This document shows positions 36,664-48,221 of a stretch of 64,000 bases of DNA, one piece after another. The translations under genes and the position numbers were made by a program. Every line of letters begins with the position of its first letter. Position 1 is the stretch's first letter. The notes under the pieces were generated by a model, which was not told the DNA's origin, made no database searches, and was given only the letters and a program-made list of their open reading frames with translations. Source of the stretch: Planctomycetota bacterium (GTDB lineage Bacteria; Planctomycetota; UBA8742; UBA2392); assembly GCA_019636195.1 (NCBI GenBank), contig JAHBYA010000003.1:1-64000 (forward strand), read 5' to 3'.

Positions 36664-38046
36664 ATGCGCAGTTTCAAAATGCCGCTGGCGCTCGGGATGC
36701 TGCTGTTGGGCGTGCTGGCTGGCTGTTCAAGCTCGCCATCGGCCGTGGACAACGACGGGCAGCCGACCTACATCGACGACCCGACCCTGGAAAACTTCGA
36801 CCGGTCGCTGGGCGAGCTGTCGCTGGCGATCCAGCGTGCCGACGCCGACACCGAGATGGCGATGCGCGCCAAGATCAGTGAGACGTCGCGCATGTACCAG
36901 AAGGCGCTGCTTTCAGCGCTGTACGACAACCACAGCACGCCGCGCCGCGCGCTGGCGGGCGTGATGCTGGGCTTCACGGGCGATGCCGCGGTGATTCCGG
37001 CGTTGCTTGAAAAGGTGAACGACAGCAGCGAGCACATCAGCGTGCGCCTGAACAGCATGCTGGGCCTGCAGACCATGGGCGACAAGCTGCGCGACTACCC
37101 GCAGCACAAAGAGTTGATGCGCACGCTTACGGTCAACATGGAAGACAAGGACGCGCCGTACACCATGCGCCGCGCCGCGGTTTACACCTATGCCGTCGCC
37201 TACGACGGCGTGCAGAACGACTCGATCCTCCCGCTGCGCAACCGCTTCCTTGCGGACAACGACCCGCGCGTGCAGGTTGCCGCGATCAACGCAATGGGCG
37301 ACATCGGTGACGTGGCGGCGGTCAACGACCTGAGCATTGTCGGCCTGAGCCACCCTGACCATGTGGTGCGCGCCGCGTCCGCGATTGCGCTGGGCAAGAT
37401 TTCAGACCCGCAGCGCGTGATCCCGGCGCTGGAAGGCGCCACTTTGGATGAGGTTGCCAACGTGCGCCGGCACTCGATTGACGCCCTGTCACGCCATTAC
37501 GGCAGCGACCCGGAGCGCGTGTACGTCAGCGTTCTTTCAGGATTGGCGGATTTCGATGAACGTGTGCGTGAAGCCGCCGCGCTGGCGCTTGCCCGCATCC
37601 GCGACGAGCGCGCCATTGAGCCGTTGCTGCAGGCAACCGGGGACCGTACCGCCGTCGTGCGCGAAGCCGCGGCGACCGCGCTGGGCCTGCTGATCTCGCC
37701 GGAGCGCGAGAAAGAGGCATACCCGCTGGTTGAGCTGCTTTCTGACCAGGCCCCCGGCGTGCAGATCAGCGCGATGCAGAGCCTTGAACGCGTGACACGC
37801 CAGAGCAACCTTGGCAACGACCAGCAGCGCTGGCGCAAGTTCTTCTATACCAAGTACCCGGACCTTGACCCCGCCAACATGTACGAAGGCAAGCCCAAGC
37901 CGCGCTTCAGCTCGGGCATCAGCGGCAGTGCTTCACGCCCGCGCACGACCAGCACGCCCAGCCGCAACACCCAGCAGCCGCGCACGCAGCAGCGGCCCAA
38001 CAACCAGCCCAACCGCACCACGCAGCAGCCGGCGCGCAGGCGCTAA
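36664..38046 (+). CDS. HEAT-repeat lipoprotein, 460 aa
   Basis: The N-terminus (MPLALGMLLLGVLAGCSSS) carries a lipobox LAGC, so it is a membrane-anchored lipoprotein. The body is a run of HEAT-like helical pairs, for example VREAAALALARIRDERAIEPL and VREAAATALGLL. The C-terminus is a low-complexity tail rich in Gln, Asn, Thr, Arg and Pro. HEAT solenoids bind proteins. The ATG at 36664, with GAGG seven bases upstream, is preferred over a TTG at 36640. It precedes the nuo genes but is separated from them by a strong terminator. Confidence 0.88.
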   Translation: MRSFKMPLALGMLLLGVLAGCSSSPSAVDNDGQPTYIDDPTLENFDRSLGELSLAIQRADADTEMAMRAKISETSRMYQKALLSALYDNHSTPRRALAGVMLGFTGDAAVIPALLEKVNDSSEHISVRLNSMLGLQTMGDKLRDYPQHKELMRTLTVNMEDKDAPYTMRRAAVYTYAVAYDGVQNDSILPLRNRFLADNDPRVQVAAINAMGDIGDVAAVNDLSIVGLSHPDHVVRAASAIALGKISDPQRVIPALEGATLDEVANVRRHSIDALSRHYGSDPERVYVSVLSGLADFDERVREAAALALARIRDERAIEPLLQATGDRTAVVREAAATALGLLISPEREKEAYPLVELLSDQAPGVQISAMQSLERVTRQSNLGNDQQRWRKFFYTKYPDLDPANMYEGKPKPRFSSGISGSASRPRTTSTPSRNTQQPRTQQRPNNQPNRTTQQPARRR

Positions 38047-38065
38047 GGCGCTGTCCGCGACAAGT

Positions 38066-38089
38066 GGGGCCCCGGTACTCCGGGGCCCC
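38066..38089 (+). terminator. terminator after the HEAT lipoprotein gene
   Basis: A 10-bp perfect stem (GGGGCCCCGG with CCGGGGCCCC) closes a TACT loop, followed by TTG. Confidence 0.75.
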
Positions 38090-38193
38090 TTGCATGTGAC
38101 GAAACCCCTTACGCGGCACGGGTTTGGGGGCGCTTGCGCGGGCATACCACCACTGCTAACGTGCCGCCCTCTAGTCGCTCAGGGTACGGATCA

Positions 38194-38883
38194 ATGGAAG
38201 TACTTTTCTTCTTAAGCGCGCTGGTATCACTGGCTGGCACGTTGATCCTGATCACGCAGAAGAACGCGGTTTTTGCCCTGATCGGGCTTCTTATCGCGTT
38301 TGCTGGTTCGGCTGGCATTTTCAAAGCGCTGGACGCACCATTTATCGCCGTTGCCCAGATCATCATTTACGCGGGCGCGCTGGCGGTGATGTTCCTGTTC
38401 GTGCTGATGTTCACGGATACGCGCAGCAGCGCCGAGCCGGCGGGACTGCCGCCTGCCGTGGGCTCGCGCGCCGTGTTTGACCCGCGCTCCCTTGAGGTCG
38501 CCAAGCCGAAGAAGAAGAAGGGTGCGCCCACGCTGCCCGGCCCGCTGGCGGCGGCGCTGGATGCGCTGCACCTGCCCAAGCCTATGGCGGTGGTGGTATC
38601 GCTGGCCTTTTTCGTCTGCTTTGCGCTGGCGATTTTCAAACTGCCCGCCGACTTCAACAGCTTTGAGCCGCTGCCCGCCGGCTATTCAGGCGAGGCGCTT
38701 GCGGCTGGGACGGGCCCCGGCCTTGAATACGGCACGACGGCGGCGGTGAGCAAGACGATCTTTGAGGGCTTTCCGCTGGCGTTTGAGGTTGTGAGCTTGC
38801 TGATTTTCGCGGCGCTGCTGGGCGCGGTGCTGCTGGCACGCAGGCACCTGGCGCCTGTGCGCAAGGAGCATGACCATGCTTGA
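38194..38883 (+). CDS. nuoJ: NADH-quinone oxidoreductase subunit J
   Basis: A 229-residue membrane subunit of respiratory complex I. The N-terminal helices match NuoJ (SALVSLAGTLILITQKNAVFA, then AQIIIYAGALAVMFLFVLM). The third transmembrane segment carries the family's AQIIIYAGA signature. The ATG at 38194 is preceded by GGTACGGA. The middle has a longer charged loop (KPKKKKGAPT) than classic NuoJ. The gene overlaps nuoK by eight bases. Confidence 0.95.
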   Translation: MEVLFFLSALVSLAGTLILITQKNAVFALIGLLIAFAGSAGIFKALDAPFIAVAQIIIYAGALAVMFLFVLMFTDTRSSAEPAGLPPAVGSRAVFDPRSLEVAKPKKKKGAPTLPGPLAAALDALHLPKPMAVVVSLAFFVCFALAIFKLPADFNSFEPLPAGYSGEALAAGTGPGLEYGTTAAVSKTIFEGFPLAFEVVSLLIFAALLGAVLLARRHLAPVRKEHDHA

Positions 38884-39202
38884 GCCCAAGGTCGTGCTGC
38901 TGCTTGCCGCGGTGTTGTTCAGCGCCGGACTGTACGGTGTGCTTTCGCGCCGGCACCTGATCATGCTACTGATGTCCCTTGAACTGATGCTGAATGCCGT
39001 GAACATCGCGCTGGTGGTGTTTTCGCGCCATTGGGCCGGCAAGGGCGCCGGGCTGATCGGGGCGCACAGCGGGCAGTTCTTTACCTTGATGGTGATGGCG
39101 GTGGCCGCAGCCGAAGTGGGCATCGGTCTTGCCATCATTGTTGCGCTTTACCGGCGCCGCCAGACATCTGACAGCGACGCCGCCGCGGAGTTGAAGGGCT
39201 GA
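38876..39202 (+). CDS. nuoK: NADH-quinone oxidoreductase subunit K
   Basis: A 108-residue complex I membrane subunit with three helices. It shows the typical SAGLYGVLSRRHLIMLLMSLE start and the conserved glutamate pair in membrane helices (MSLELMLNAVN and AAAEVGIGLAI), which belongs to the proton path. Two in-frame ATGs exist (38870, 38876). GGAG at 38865-38868 gives seven-base spacing to 38876. It overlaps nuoJ and is followed by nuoL after one base. Confidence 0.95.
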   Translation: MLEPKVVLLLAAVLFSAGLYGVLSRRHLIMLLMSLELMLNAVNIALVVFSRHWAGKGAGLIGAHSGQFFTLMVMAVAAAEVGIGLAIIVALYRRRQTSDSDAAAELKG

Positions 39203-39203
39203 C

Positions 39204-41235
<2,032 letters not shown>

Positions 41236-41249
<14 letters not shown>

Positions 41250-41925
41250 CGCGGCTGATCGCTGCCGCAATTGCGTCGCGCTCAGCTTGCCACCTGGCGG
41301 CTGGGCCTGCACAAAACGACTGGTTGAGTTCAATCTCGATGCCCGCATAGCGCGGCCCGAACTCGGCTCTCAGCGCCGTCGTGCAGCCATCATCTGTTCC
41401 GCGATATGGCTTGTTCAGTCGGATGCGCATGCCGGGCAACGCGCGCTTCAGCAGGCGCTGCAAGCGCAGCACGAAGGACTTCTCGTTGCTGCGCGCGGGA
41501 TCGTACAGCAGGCCGATATCGACATCCCGCACTTTGCCGTGCAGCACGGGCGTAAAGCTGTGCATCGACAGGTGCAGCACCGCGCCGCGCTTCAAGCCGC
41601 GGCGCACACCCGCGCGTATAGCGGCGCGGTAGGGAAGCCAGTAACGCTGCTGCAGGACGTTGCGCGAGCCTTCCGGCGTGAACTCGCTGTGCAGGCCGGG
41701 GTTATCGAGACTCCGGTTCAGGTCAACCAGCAGGCGTGTGACTTTGCCGCAGTGCAGGGACGTGCCCAGGGACTGCGCCAGTTCTGCGGCAAGCAGCGCG
41801 GCGCCGGGGTCCCATGCGCGGTGTGTGCGCAGCACACCTGTATCGTGCGCAAAGGCCCGCCGCCAGCGGGCCGGCACGAAGTTGCTCGCGTGTTCGCAGG
41901 AAACCACGATTCCGGGTGGCGGCAT
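41236..41925 (-). CDS. N-formylglutamate amidohydrolase-family protein
   Basis: A 229-residue metal-dependent amidohydrolase of the HutG-like family. The family landmarks are IVVSCEHASNFVP at the start, HRAWDPGAA, LHLSMHSFTPVL and VDIGLLYDP. The ATG at 41925 gives the canonical start, one base after the stop of the GCS2-family gene. The distance to the ligase genes suggests it hydrolyses an amide made by, or blocking, their product rather than taking part in histidine breakdown; that is inference. No hut genes are in the window. Confidence 0.88.
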
Positions 41926-41926
41926 C

Positions 41927-43141
41927 TCACACCGTCTCAAACAGGCGGTTGGCAGCAAGGCAATCGGCCAGTTCGCGGTACACGCTTTCAATGCCCGATC
42001 GCGTTGGTGTTGACCCGAGTGCCCGAACGATGCGCGTGGCCAGCGTGCCCTGCTTTTCAATGTGTCGCAGCACGCCGAGCATCGGCTGTGCCAAGCCGGT
42101 CTCGTGCGCGAGGTGGTGCCAGATTTCGTTGACCGGCAGCGGCTCATCAATGCCGAAGCCGCGCAGGTAGGCGAGGTCGCTGACGACAGTGTTTTCGGCC
42201 TCGACAAACCCCTGCCGCAGGATTGCCGCCAGCGGCGCTACTTCGGTGCGTGCAATCTCAGTAATGGGCAGCCAGCGTTCGCAGACCAGCGCCTTCAAAA
42301 CCTCGACAATCGCCGCGCAGATTGCCACGTCCGCCAGCGGGCACTCCTGGATGTCCAGCACGCGAATCTCGATCGCCATGCGGTCAAAGCGCGCAATGGC
42401 GCCGCGTGCGTTCGCAAACTCGCCCTGCAGGTTGCCGTCGGGGTCAAACGGCGCGGTGTCAGCCCAGATCTTCTCCAGAATGCCCGCGTAGTACTCATCG
42501 CGCGTGTACAGCGGCTCCGGGATCACCTGTCCTGTTGAACTGGGGATGCGCGCGCTGTTGCCGGCATAGTTCACCAGCCGGAAGTCCAACGCCTTCTGCA
42601 CGCGCCCTTCGGCCACGGGCGAAGCCGCGGCAAGCCCCGGCAGCAGCGGCAGCACGTAGCGCACGGCGGCATGGAGCCTGGCAAACTCGGTGTCGTCGGC
42701 AAACGGCAGGTTCAAGTGCGTGGCCTGCAGGTTGCTCCAGCCGTGGCCGCGGCAGTCGAAGATGCGGTTGTAGGTTTCATACACGACATTGTAGTCGTGC
42801 GGCCAGATGCGCGTTTCCGTGACGGGATCAAAAAACGGGTGCATCGCCCCGCCCAGCAGCATGGCGTTGTGCTTGCGCAGGGCATCGTTGGCTGTGCGAA
42901 CCTGGTCGGCAAACAGCGCGGGCAGCGGCTCCAGCGATGGCGCGGGCCCGTTGGTCTTGAACTCAACAACGTGCAGCACCAGCTCGTTGCTCCAGGCGGC
43001 GTCGCCGCGTTCAACGTCGTCAAGGCCGCCGCTGACTTGGCGCAGCAGCGTGTCGCAGATCGGCTTGGCCGCAAGCGTGTCGCGGTCCACGATCATGTAT
43101 TCAAGCTCAACGCCGAAACCCTGCCAAAGATGGAGAGTCAT
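41927..43141 (-). CDS. GCS2-family carboxylate-amine ligase
   Basis: A 404-residue ATP-dependent amidoligase of the glutamine-synthetase-like fold, related to YbdK and EgtA-type gamma-glutamyl-cysteine ligases. The opening FGVELEYMIVD carries the conserved metal-binding E-x-E. Other blocks are the HPFFDP turn, THLNLPF and RMAIEIRVLDIQECPLAD. Its ATG overlaps the stop of the ATP-grasp gene as ATGA. It likely joins an amino acid to the carboxylate of a small molecule or peptide; the substrate is unknown. Confidence 0.88.
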   Translation of the reverse strand: MTLHLWQGFGVELEYMIVDRDTLAAKPICDTLLRQVSGGLDDVERGDAAWSNELVLHVVEFKTNGPAPSLEPLPALFADQVRTANDALRKHNAMLLGGAMHPFFDPVTETRIWPHDYNVVYETYNRIFDCRGHGWSNLQATHLNLPFADDTEFARLHAAVRYVLPLLPGLAAASPVAEGRVQKALDFRLVNYAGNSARIPSSTGQVIPEPLYTRDEYYAGILEKIWADTAPFDPDGNLQGEFANARGAIARFDRMAIEIRVLDIQECPLADVAICAAIVEVLKALVCERWLPITEIARTEVAPLAAILRQGFVEAENTVVSDLAYLRGFGIDEPLPVNEIWHHLAHETGLAQPMLGVLRHIEKQGTLATRIVRALGSTPTRSGIESVYRELADCLAANRLFETV

Positions 43142-44601
43142 GCCCGCTTTCCGTTGGTGCCGGCCTCGATGCGTCGCAGAAACACGCCGGCCAGCCGTCG
43201 CCACAGTTCTTCTTTCAGCACCGCGTCTTCATAGCCGGCGTCGAGATTGGGGTTGTCGTTGACTTCGATGACGTAGGGCTTGCCGCTGACTTCTTTCAGG
43301 TCCACACCGTAAAGTCCGTTGCCGATCAGGTTGCTGGCCTTGACCGCGGCCTTCACGACTTCGGGCGGCGCCTCCTCGATGGGCACGGCATCGACCTTGC
43401 CGTAGCGCGTGTCGGTGCCGTCGCGGTGCGCGATCTGCCAGTGGCGGCTGGCCATGTGGTAGCGGCATGCCCACAGCGGGCGGCCGTCCAGCACGCCGAT
43501 GCGCCAGTCGTACTCGGTGGGCATCCACTCTTGGGCGATCACGAGGTCGCTGTCCTTCAGCATGGCCTCGATCGCGCCGCGCAACTCACTCACGTCGGCG
43601 GCTTTCATCACACCCTGGCTGAAAGCGCCGTCGGGCCGCTTCAGCACGCACGGCAGGCCCAGCTGCACGATCACGTCGTCAAGGTTGTCCTCGTGGGCGA
43701 TAATCGTGCGCGGCGCGGGTATGTCGTGCGCGTCCAGCAGTTCCGCCAGATAGACCTTGTTGGTGCAGCGCAGAATGCTGATCGGGTCGTCAATCACCAC
43801 CAGCCCCAGGTTCGCCGCGCGTCGCGCAAAGCGGTAGGTGTGGTGGTTGACCGCCGTCGTCTCGCGGATGAACAGCGCGTCGAACTCGGCCAGGCGGCCG
43901 TAATCGTTCTTGTCAATGCTTTCGGTGGCAATGCCCAGGTCCCAGCATGCGTCAGAAAAGCGCTTCAGGGCGCGTTCGTTGCTGGGCGCGTTTTCCTCGT
44001 CGTAGTCGTGCAGGATCGCAAGGTCGTACGGCGTCTGCTTGCGTCGCGGGCGCTGGTGCCGCTTGTTCATGAACTCCTGCGTGCACTGCACCACGTACTC
44101 GCGGTGGTTTTCGGGCACTTCGATAAAGCTGATCGTGCCTACGTCGTGCAGGGTCCAGTATTCGTCCTCACGCTTAAACACCGCGCGCAGAAACGGCGCA
44201 GGGAACAGGTTGAAGATCTGCAGTGCCAGCTTGCGGTAACGCTGCGCCATGTTCTGGCCGAAGTAGATGCTGAGCGTGAACTCGTCACCCTTCAGCGGCT
44301 TCAGCGCGCGCTGCATTTCTTCGTCAAGCTCAGTGGCTTGCGGGCGCGGCATCGACATCGTGCGCAGGTTCATGATGGTTGCGATATCGGGGAAAGGCCG
44401 GTGCCCGCGCGCTTCCGCCAGCAGCGAGACGTAGTAGCCCAGCCGCTGGTAGGTGTAGTAGCGGCAGAGATTGAAGACTTTGGCGCCTTTGATGTCGGAG
44501 TAGCGACGGTCGGAGAGGTAGTTGCGCGCAGCCACCACCTGCACGCCGGGAATCTGCAGCGGCCACTTTTCGGGGCGATTGACGACGATCAGCGTAGTCA
44601 A
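43138..44601 (-). CDS. RimK-type ATP-grasp ligase with N-terminal RLAN domain
   Basis: A 487-residue protein. The N-terminal half matches the RimK-like ATP-grasp N-terminal (RLAN) domain, with the SDIKGAKVFNLCRYYTYQRLGYY block. The C-terminal half is an ATP-grasp fold: CVLKRPDGAFSQGV for ATP binding, then YDWRIGVLDGRPLWACRYH, and VIEVNDNPNLDAG with the metal ligands. RimK relatives add glutamate or similar residues to the C-terminus of proteins or peptides. The four-base overlap with the GCS2 gene makes joint action very likely. Confidence 0.9.
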   Translation of the reverse strand: MTTLIVVNRPEKWPLQIPGVQVVAARNYLSDRRYSDIKGAKVFNLCRYYTYQRLGYYVSLLAEARGHRPFPDIATIMNLRTMSMPRPQATELDEEMQRALKPLKGDEFTLSIYFGQNMAQRYRKLALQIFNLFPAPFLRAVFKREDEYWTLHDVGTISFIEVPENHREYVVQCTQEFMNKRHQRPRRKQTPYDLAILHDYDEENAPSNERALKRFSDACWDLGIATESIDKNDYGRLAEFDALFIRETTAVNHHTYRFARRAANLGLVVIDDPISILRCTNKVYLAELLDAHDIPAPRTIIAHEDNLDDVIVQLGLPCVLKRPDGAFSQGVMKAADVSELRGAIEAMLKDSDLVIAQEWMPTEYDWRIGVLDGRPLWACRYHMASRHWQIAHRDGTDTRYGKVDAVPIEEAPPEVVKAAVKASNLIGNGLYGVDLKEVSGKPYVIEVNDNPNLDAGYEDAVLKEELWRRLAGVFLRRIEAGTNGKRA

Positions 44602-44673
44602 GCAGTCGTTGTGTGTTCAGGGTTGGGTGTGGAATGTGTGTTCAACGCCGAACACCGAACTCCGTACACCGAA
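44602..44673. repeat. short degenerate GTTC/CGAAC repeats between ligase and peptidase genes
   Basis: The 72-base gap contains repeated GTTCA/GGTTG-type words and, at about 44645-44673, two copies of ACACCGAACT. The function is unknown and it may be slippage-prone filler. Confidence 0.35.
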
Positions 44674-45381
44674 CTATTCCTTCGGTTCAATGATCAACAG
44701 GTTGGCATCATAGGTCACGATGCCCAACAGGATAGACGAGATCAGCCGATCCATGTCAACATCGTAGTACTGCTTGTCACCGGTCATCGGGTTGGGCAGC
44801 AGGGGGTCCGCGACCCGCACCGTGCGCTCGTCGCGGTTGTAGCCGGTCAGAACCACAAAGTGGCCGGACGGCGTGCCCTTGATGTCGTCGTATTCGTCGG
44901 TGACGCCGTACTCGCGGGGCGTGCCGTACAGGTACGTGGCGGACAAGCCCACGAGGATGGGCTTGTCGTCGTTCAGGATGTCGCGGATCAGGCGACCCTT
45001 CAGCGGCTCATAGCGCAGCTTGCCGCCAAGGTCAAAAAACTCGACATAGCGCCGCGTGGCGACCTGAAGCTTGGGGTCGTCATGCTTGAACTGCGCCTGC
45101 CGCAGCAGCTTTTCGGGGATGCTGACCTTGCCCTTGAACCACGACGGGTCAAACACGTGCAGGTTGCAGGTGTAGATGGTGGCTTTGAAGCCGCGCCGCA
45201 GGGCATCACAAGCCAGCATGACCGCCAGGGTTCCGCCGCTTTCAAGGTGTTCAACCTCAAGGGCAAGCTGGCGCACGGGTATCTCTAGGCCGTAGTACGC
45301 GTAAACCGCGTCAAGACAGGTAACACCGCAAGAGCGCGAGTCCGGCTGTGCAGAGATTTCAAATGCAAGTGAACGTTTCAT
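44674..45381 (-). CDS. C39-like papain-fold peptidase
   Basis: A 235-residue cysteine peptidase of the C39-like group (bacteriocin-processing fold) without a transporter. The catalytic residues are visible: Gln and Cys in QPDSRSCGVTC (about residues 11-21), His in SGHFVVLTGYN and Asp in VRVADPL. It may cut a peptide product or precursor of the adjacent amidoligases. The ATG at 45381 fits the family start. A TATCCT element on the minus strand, 11 bases upstream, is a possible -10 for a leaderless transcript. Confidence 0.85.
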   Translation of the reverse strand: MKRSLAFEISAQPDSRSCGVTCLDAVYAYYGLEIPVRQLALEVEHLESGGTLAVMLACDALRRGFKATIYTCNLHVFDPSWFKGKVSIPEKLLRQAQFKHDDPKLQVATRRYVEFFDLGGKLRYEPLKGRLIRDILNDDKPILVGLSATYLYGTPREYGVTDEYDDIKGTPSGHFVVLTGYNRDERTVRVADPLLPNPMTGDKQYYDVDMDRLISSILLGIVTYDANLLIIEPKE

Positions 45382-45392
45382 CGAAGGCCAGC

Positions 45393-45398
45393 AGGATA
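45393..45398 (-). promoter_or_regulatory. -10-like TATCCT before the C39 peptidase gene
   Basis: On the minus strand TGGTATCCT (extended -10) sits 11 bases before the ATG at 45381, with no Shine-Dalgarno between. Confidence 0.35.
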
Positions 45399-45418
45399 CC
45401 ACGCGCGAGAAGTGGGAA

Positions 45419-45444
45419 CAGGAGCCCGGAGCGCCAGCGACGGG
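45419..45444 (+). repeat. dispersed intergenic repeat, copy 2
   Basis: This 26-base segment, beginning CAGGAGCCCGGAGCGC and ending CGACGGG, matches 9197-9222 at 23 of 26 positions. It lies between the C39 peptidase gene and the lipoprotein gene. Confidence 0.6.
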
Positions 45445-45470
45445 TCAGGGCCGGCGCGGGGCAGTTGCGA

Positions 45471-46205
45471 CTACGACTTGTGATACCTTGCTCCGACGCG
45501 CCGTGTCTTGTCCTCGCGAAACGACCCGGTGTCGGGATCGAACAGGAAACACTTGGACACCGGCTCGCTGTGAGTCCACGGCGCATCATAGCCTTCGTTT
45601 TCGGCCCTGAAGCTGCGTGTGCCAGCCAGGGTTACGTCGCGGTATCCATCTCCATCAACGTCATTGTAGGTAGGTCGCAGCAGCCCGCCCTCAATAAGGT
45701 CTTCGTCGTGGTGAAAGTCTACGGCAAACGTATCGATGAGGGTTTCAACGCGGTCAGCATAAACCCGGTACAGATAGTAATGGCCATGGCCCATGTGCGT
45801 CATTCCGTAGGCTTCCAGCAGCGGACCCTTGATGCCTTCAATGGCAATGACCCGTAGCTGGTACATGCACTGCTCCGTTTGGCCGAGGCACAGGATGTTG
45901 CCTACCCGGCCATCGACAACGTCGAACACCAGTGCCGTTCCTCCCCACATGAAGCAGCGGTCGCATATTGCGGCATAGCGCTCGACCGGACCCGGAATGG
46001 GAAACAACTCGAATCGCGCAAACTCAGTTCCCCAGTGCTCAGGGTCGTCCGCCAGGAGTTGTTCTTCCAGCGACTGCAGCGGTGAATGAACGGGCGCGGG
46101 CAGCGATTGAATATGCCGTGGCGTTGTTGGGGGTTGGTCTGCCTTGCCGGTGTCCTTTGCGACACATCCGGTGAGCAGTACGGCCAATACTATGATCCAG
46201 CGCAT
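45471..46205 (-). CDS. lipoprotein of unknown function with FG-GAP-like motif
   Basis: The N-terminus MRWIIVLAVLLTGCVAK has a lipobox (LTGC). GGAGG six bases before the ATG at 46205 sets the start; the longer frame would run into the glnA terminator. The 244-residue product contains a calcium-binding-like DVDGDGYRDV motif (FG-GAP type) near residue 185, and cysteines in CDRCFMWGG and LCLGQTEQC. It lies between glnA and the ligase cluster, on the same strand, but has its own Shine-Dalgarno. Confidence 0.78.
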   Translation of the reverse strand: MRWIIVLAVLLTGCVAKDTGKADQPPTTPRHIQSLPAPVHSPLQSLEEQLLADDPEHWGTEFARFELFPIPGPVERYAAICDRCFMWGGTALVFDVVDGRVGNILCLGQTEQCMYQLRVIAIEGIKGPLLEAYGMTHMGHGHYYLYRVYADRVETLIDTFAVDFHHDEDLIEGGLLRPTYNDVDGDGYRDVTLAGTRSFRAENEGYDAPWTHSEPVSKCFLFDPDTGSFREDKTRRVGARYHKS

Positions 46206-46255
46206 CGGAGCCTCCACGCCGTACATCGAAAGTCCGCAGGCTGAACCGACATAGA

Positions 46256-46286
46256 AAAGCCCCGGTGCTGCTTTCCCCGGGGCTTT
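46256..46286 (-). terminator. intrinsic terminator of glnA
   Basis: A 10-bp perfect stem (AAAGCCCCGG with CCGGGGCTTT) and 11-base loop. Read on the minus strand it is followed by TTCTATG and has A residues before it, and it lies 54 bases past the glnA stop. Confidence 0.8.
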
Positions 46287-46340
46287 CTTCACGCTCGAAT
46301 GTCTAACCCTTCGCTTGCGCTCCAGGCTCCTGCTTCGCGC

Positions 46341-47789
<1,449 letters not shown>

Positions 47790-48131
47790 GGTCTCGGTCT
47801 CCGGCAGCAATCCACAAAACCAAAAAAAGCAGCCGCCCGCCTGTGGCGGGTAGGCAACTCAGTTGGTGTATCGGGTGGTCTGTGTGTTCCCGCTACGGGG
47901 GCCGTAACATAGCAAGCGTTTGAAGGCAATCAAGGGCAAACCCGCTTAAAATGCGCATTCACAGCCTGTCCACATTCCAAGTGCAACGGCGTCTTGGATT
48001 TGCCGCGTTGACCACAATTGACTGGCAGTAACATCCCACACGCACCGGCAGAAGTTTCTCGATCAGAAGACCGCACGGCTGTGCAGTTCCGGCGGGCAGG
48101 TTGCCGGTTCCTGAACTGCGACGCAAGGCTT

Positions 48132-48157
48132 GCACCGTTTTGAATCTGGAACGGTGC
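48132..48157. other. perfect inverted repeat upstream of the lipoprotein promoter
   Basis: GCACCGTT at 48132-48139 pairs with AACGGTGC at 48150-48157 across a 10-base spacer, ending 36 bases before TAGAAT. It could be an operator or a terminator. Confidence 0.4.
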
Positions 48158-48193
48158 CGAATCTTTGGCGGTTTGCGGGCACACGTTGGCGTG

Positions 48194-48199
48194 TAGAAT
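48194..48199 (+). promoter_or_regulatory. -10 element TAGAAT with TTTGCG -35
   Basis: TAGAAT lies 22 bases before the ATG at 48222. TTTGCG at 48172-48177 is a -35 candidate at 16-base spacing, and GGAG lies between the -10 and the ATG. Confidence 0.45.
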
Positions 48200-48221
48200 C
48201 CTGCGGGCCCCGGAGACTTCC

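Larger units (their letters stand above)
47790..48221. other. 432-base divergent intergenic region
   Basis: This contains the divergent promoters for glnA (minus) and the duplicated-domain lipoprotein (plus). A small CCCGCC-TGT-GGCGGG hairpin lies at 47837-47851. A perfect 8-bp hairpin GCACCGTT/AACGGTGC lies at 48132-48157. A TAGAAT -10 is at 48194-48199. I see no gene and no recognisable riboswitch. Confidence 0.45.
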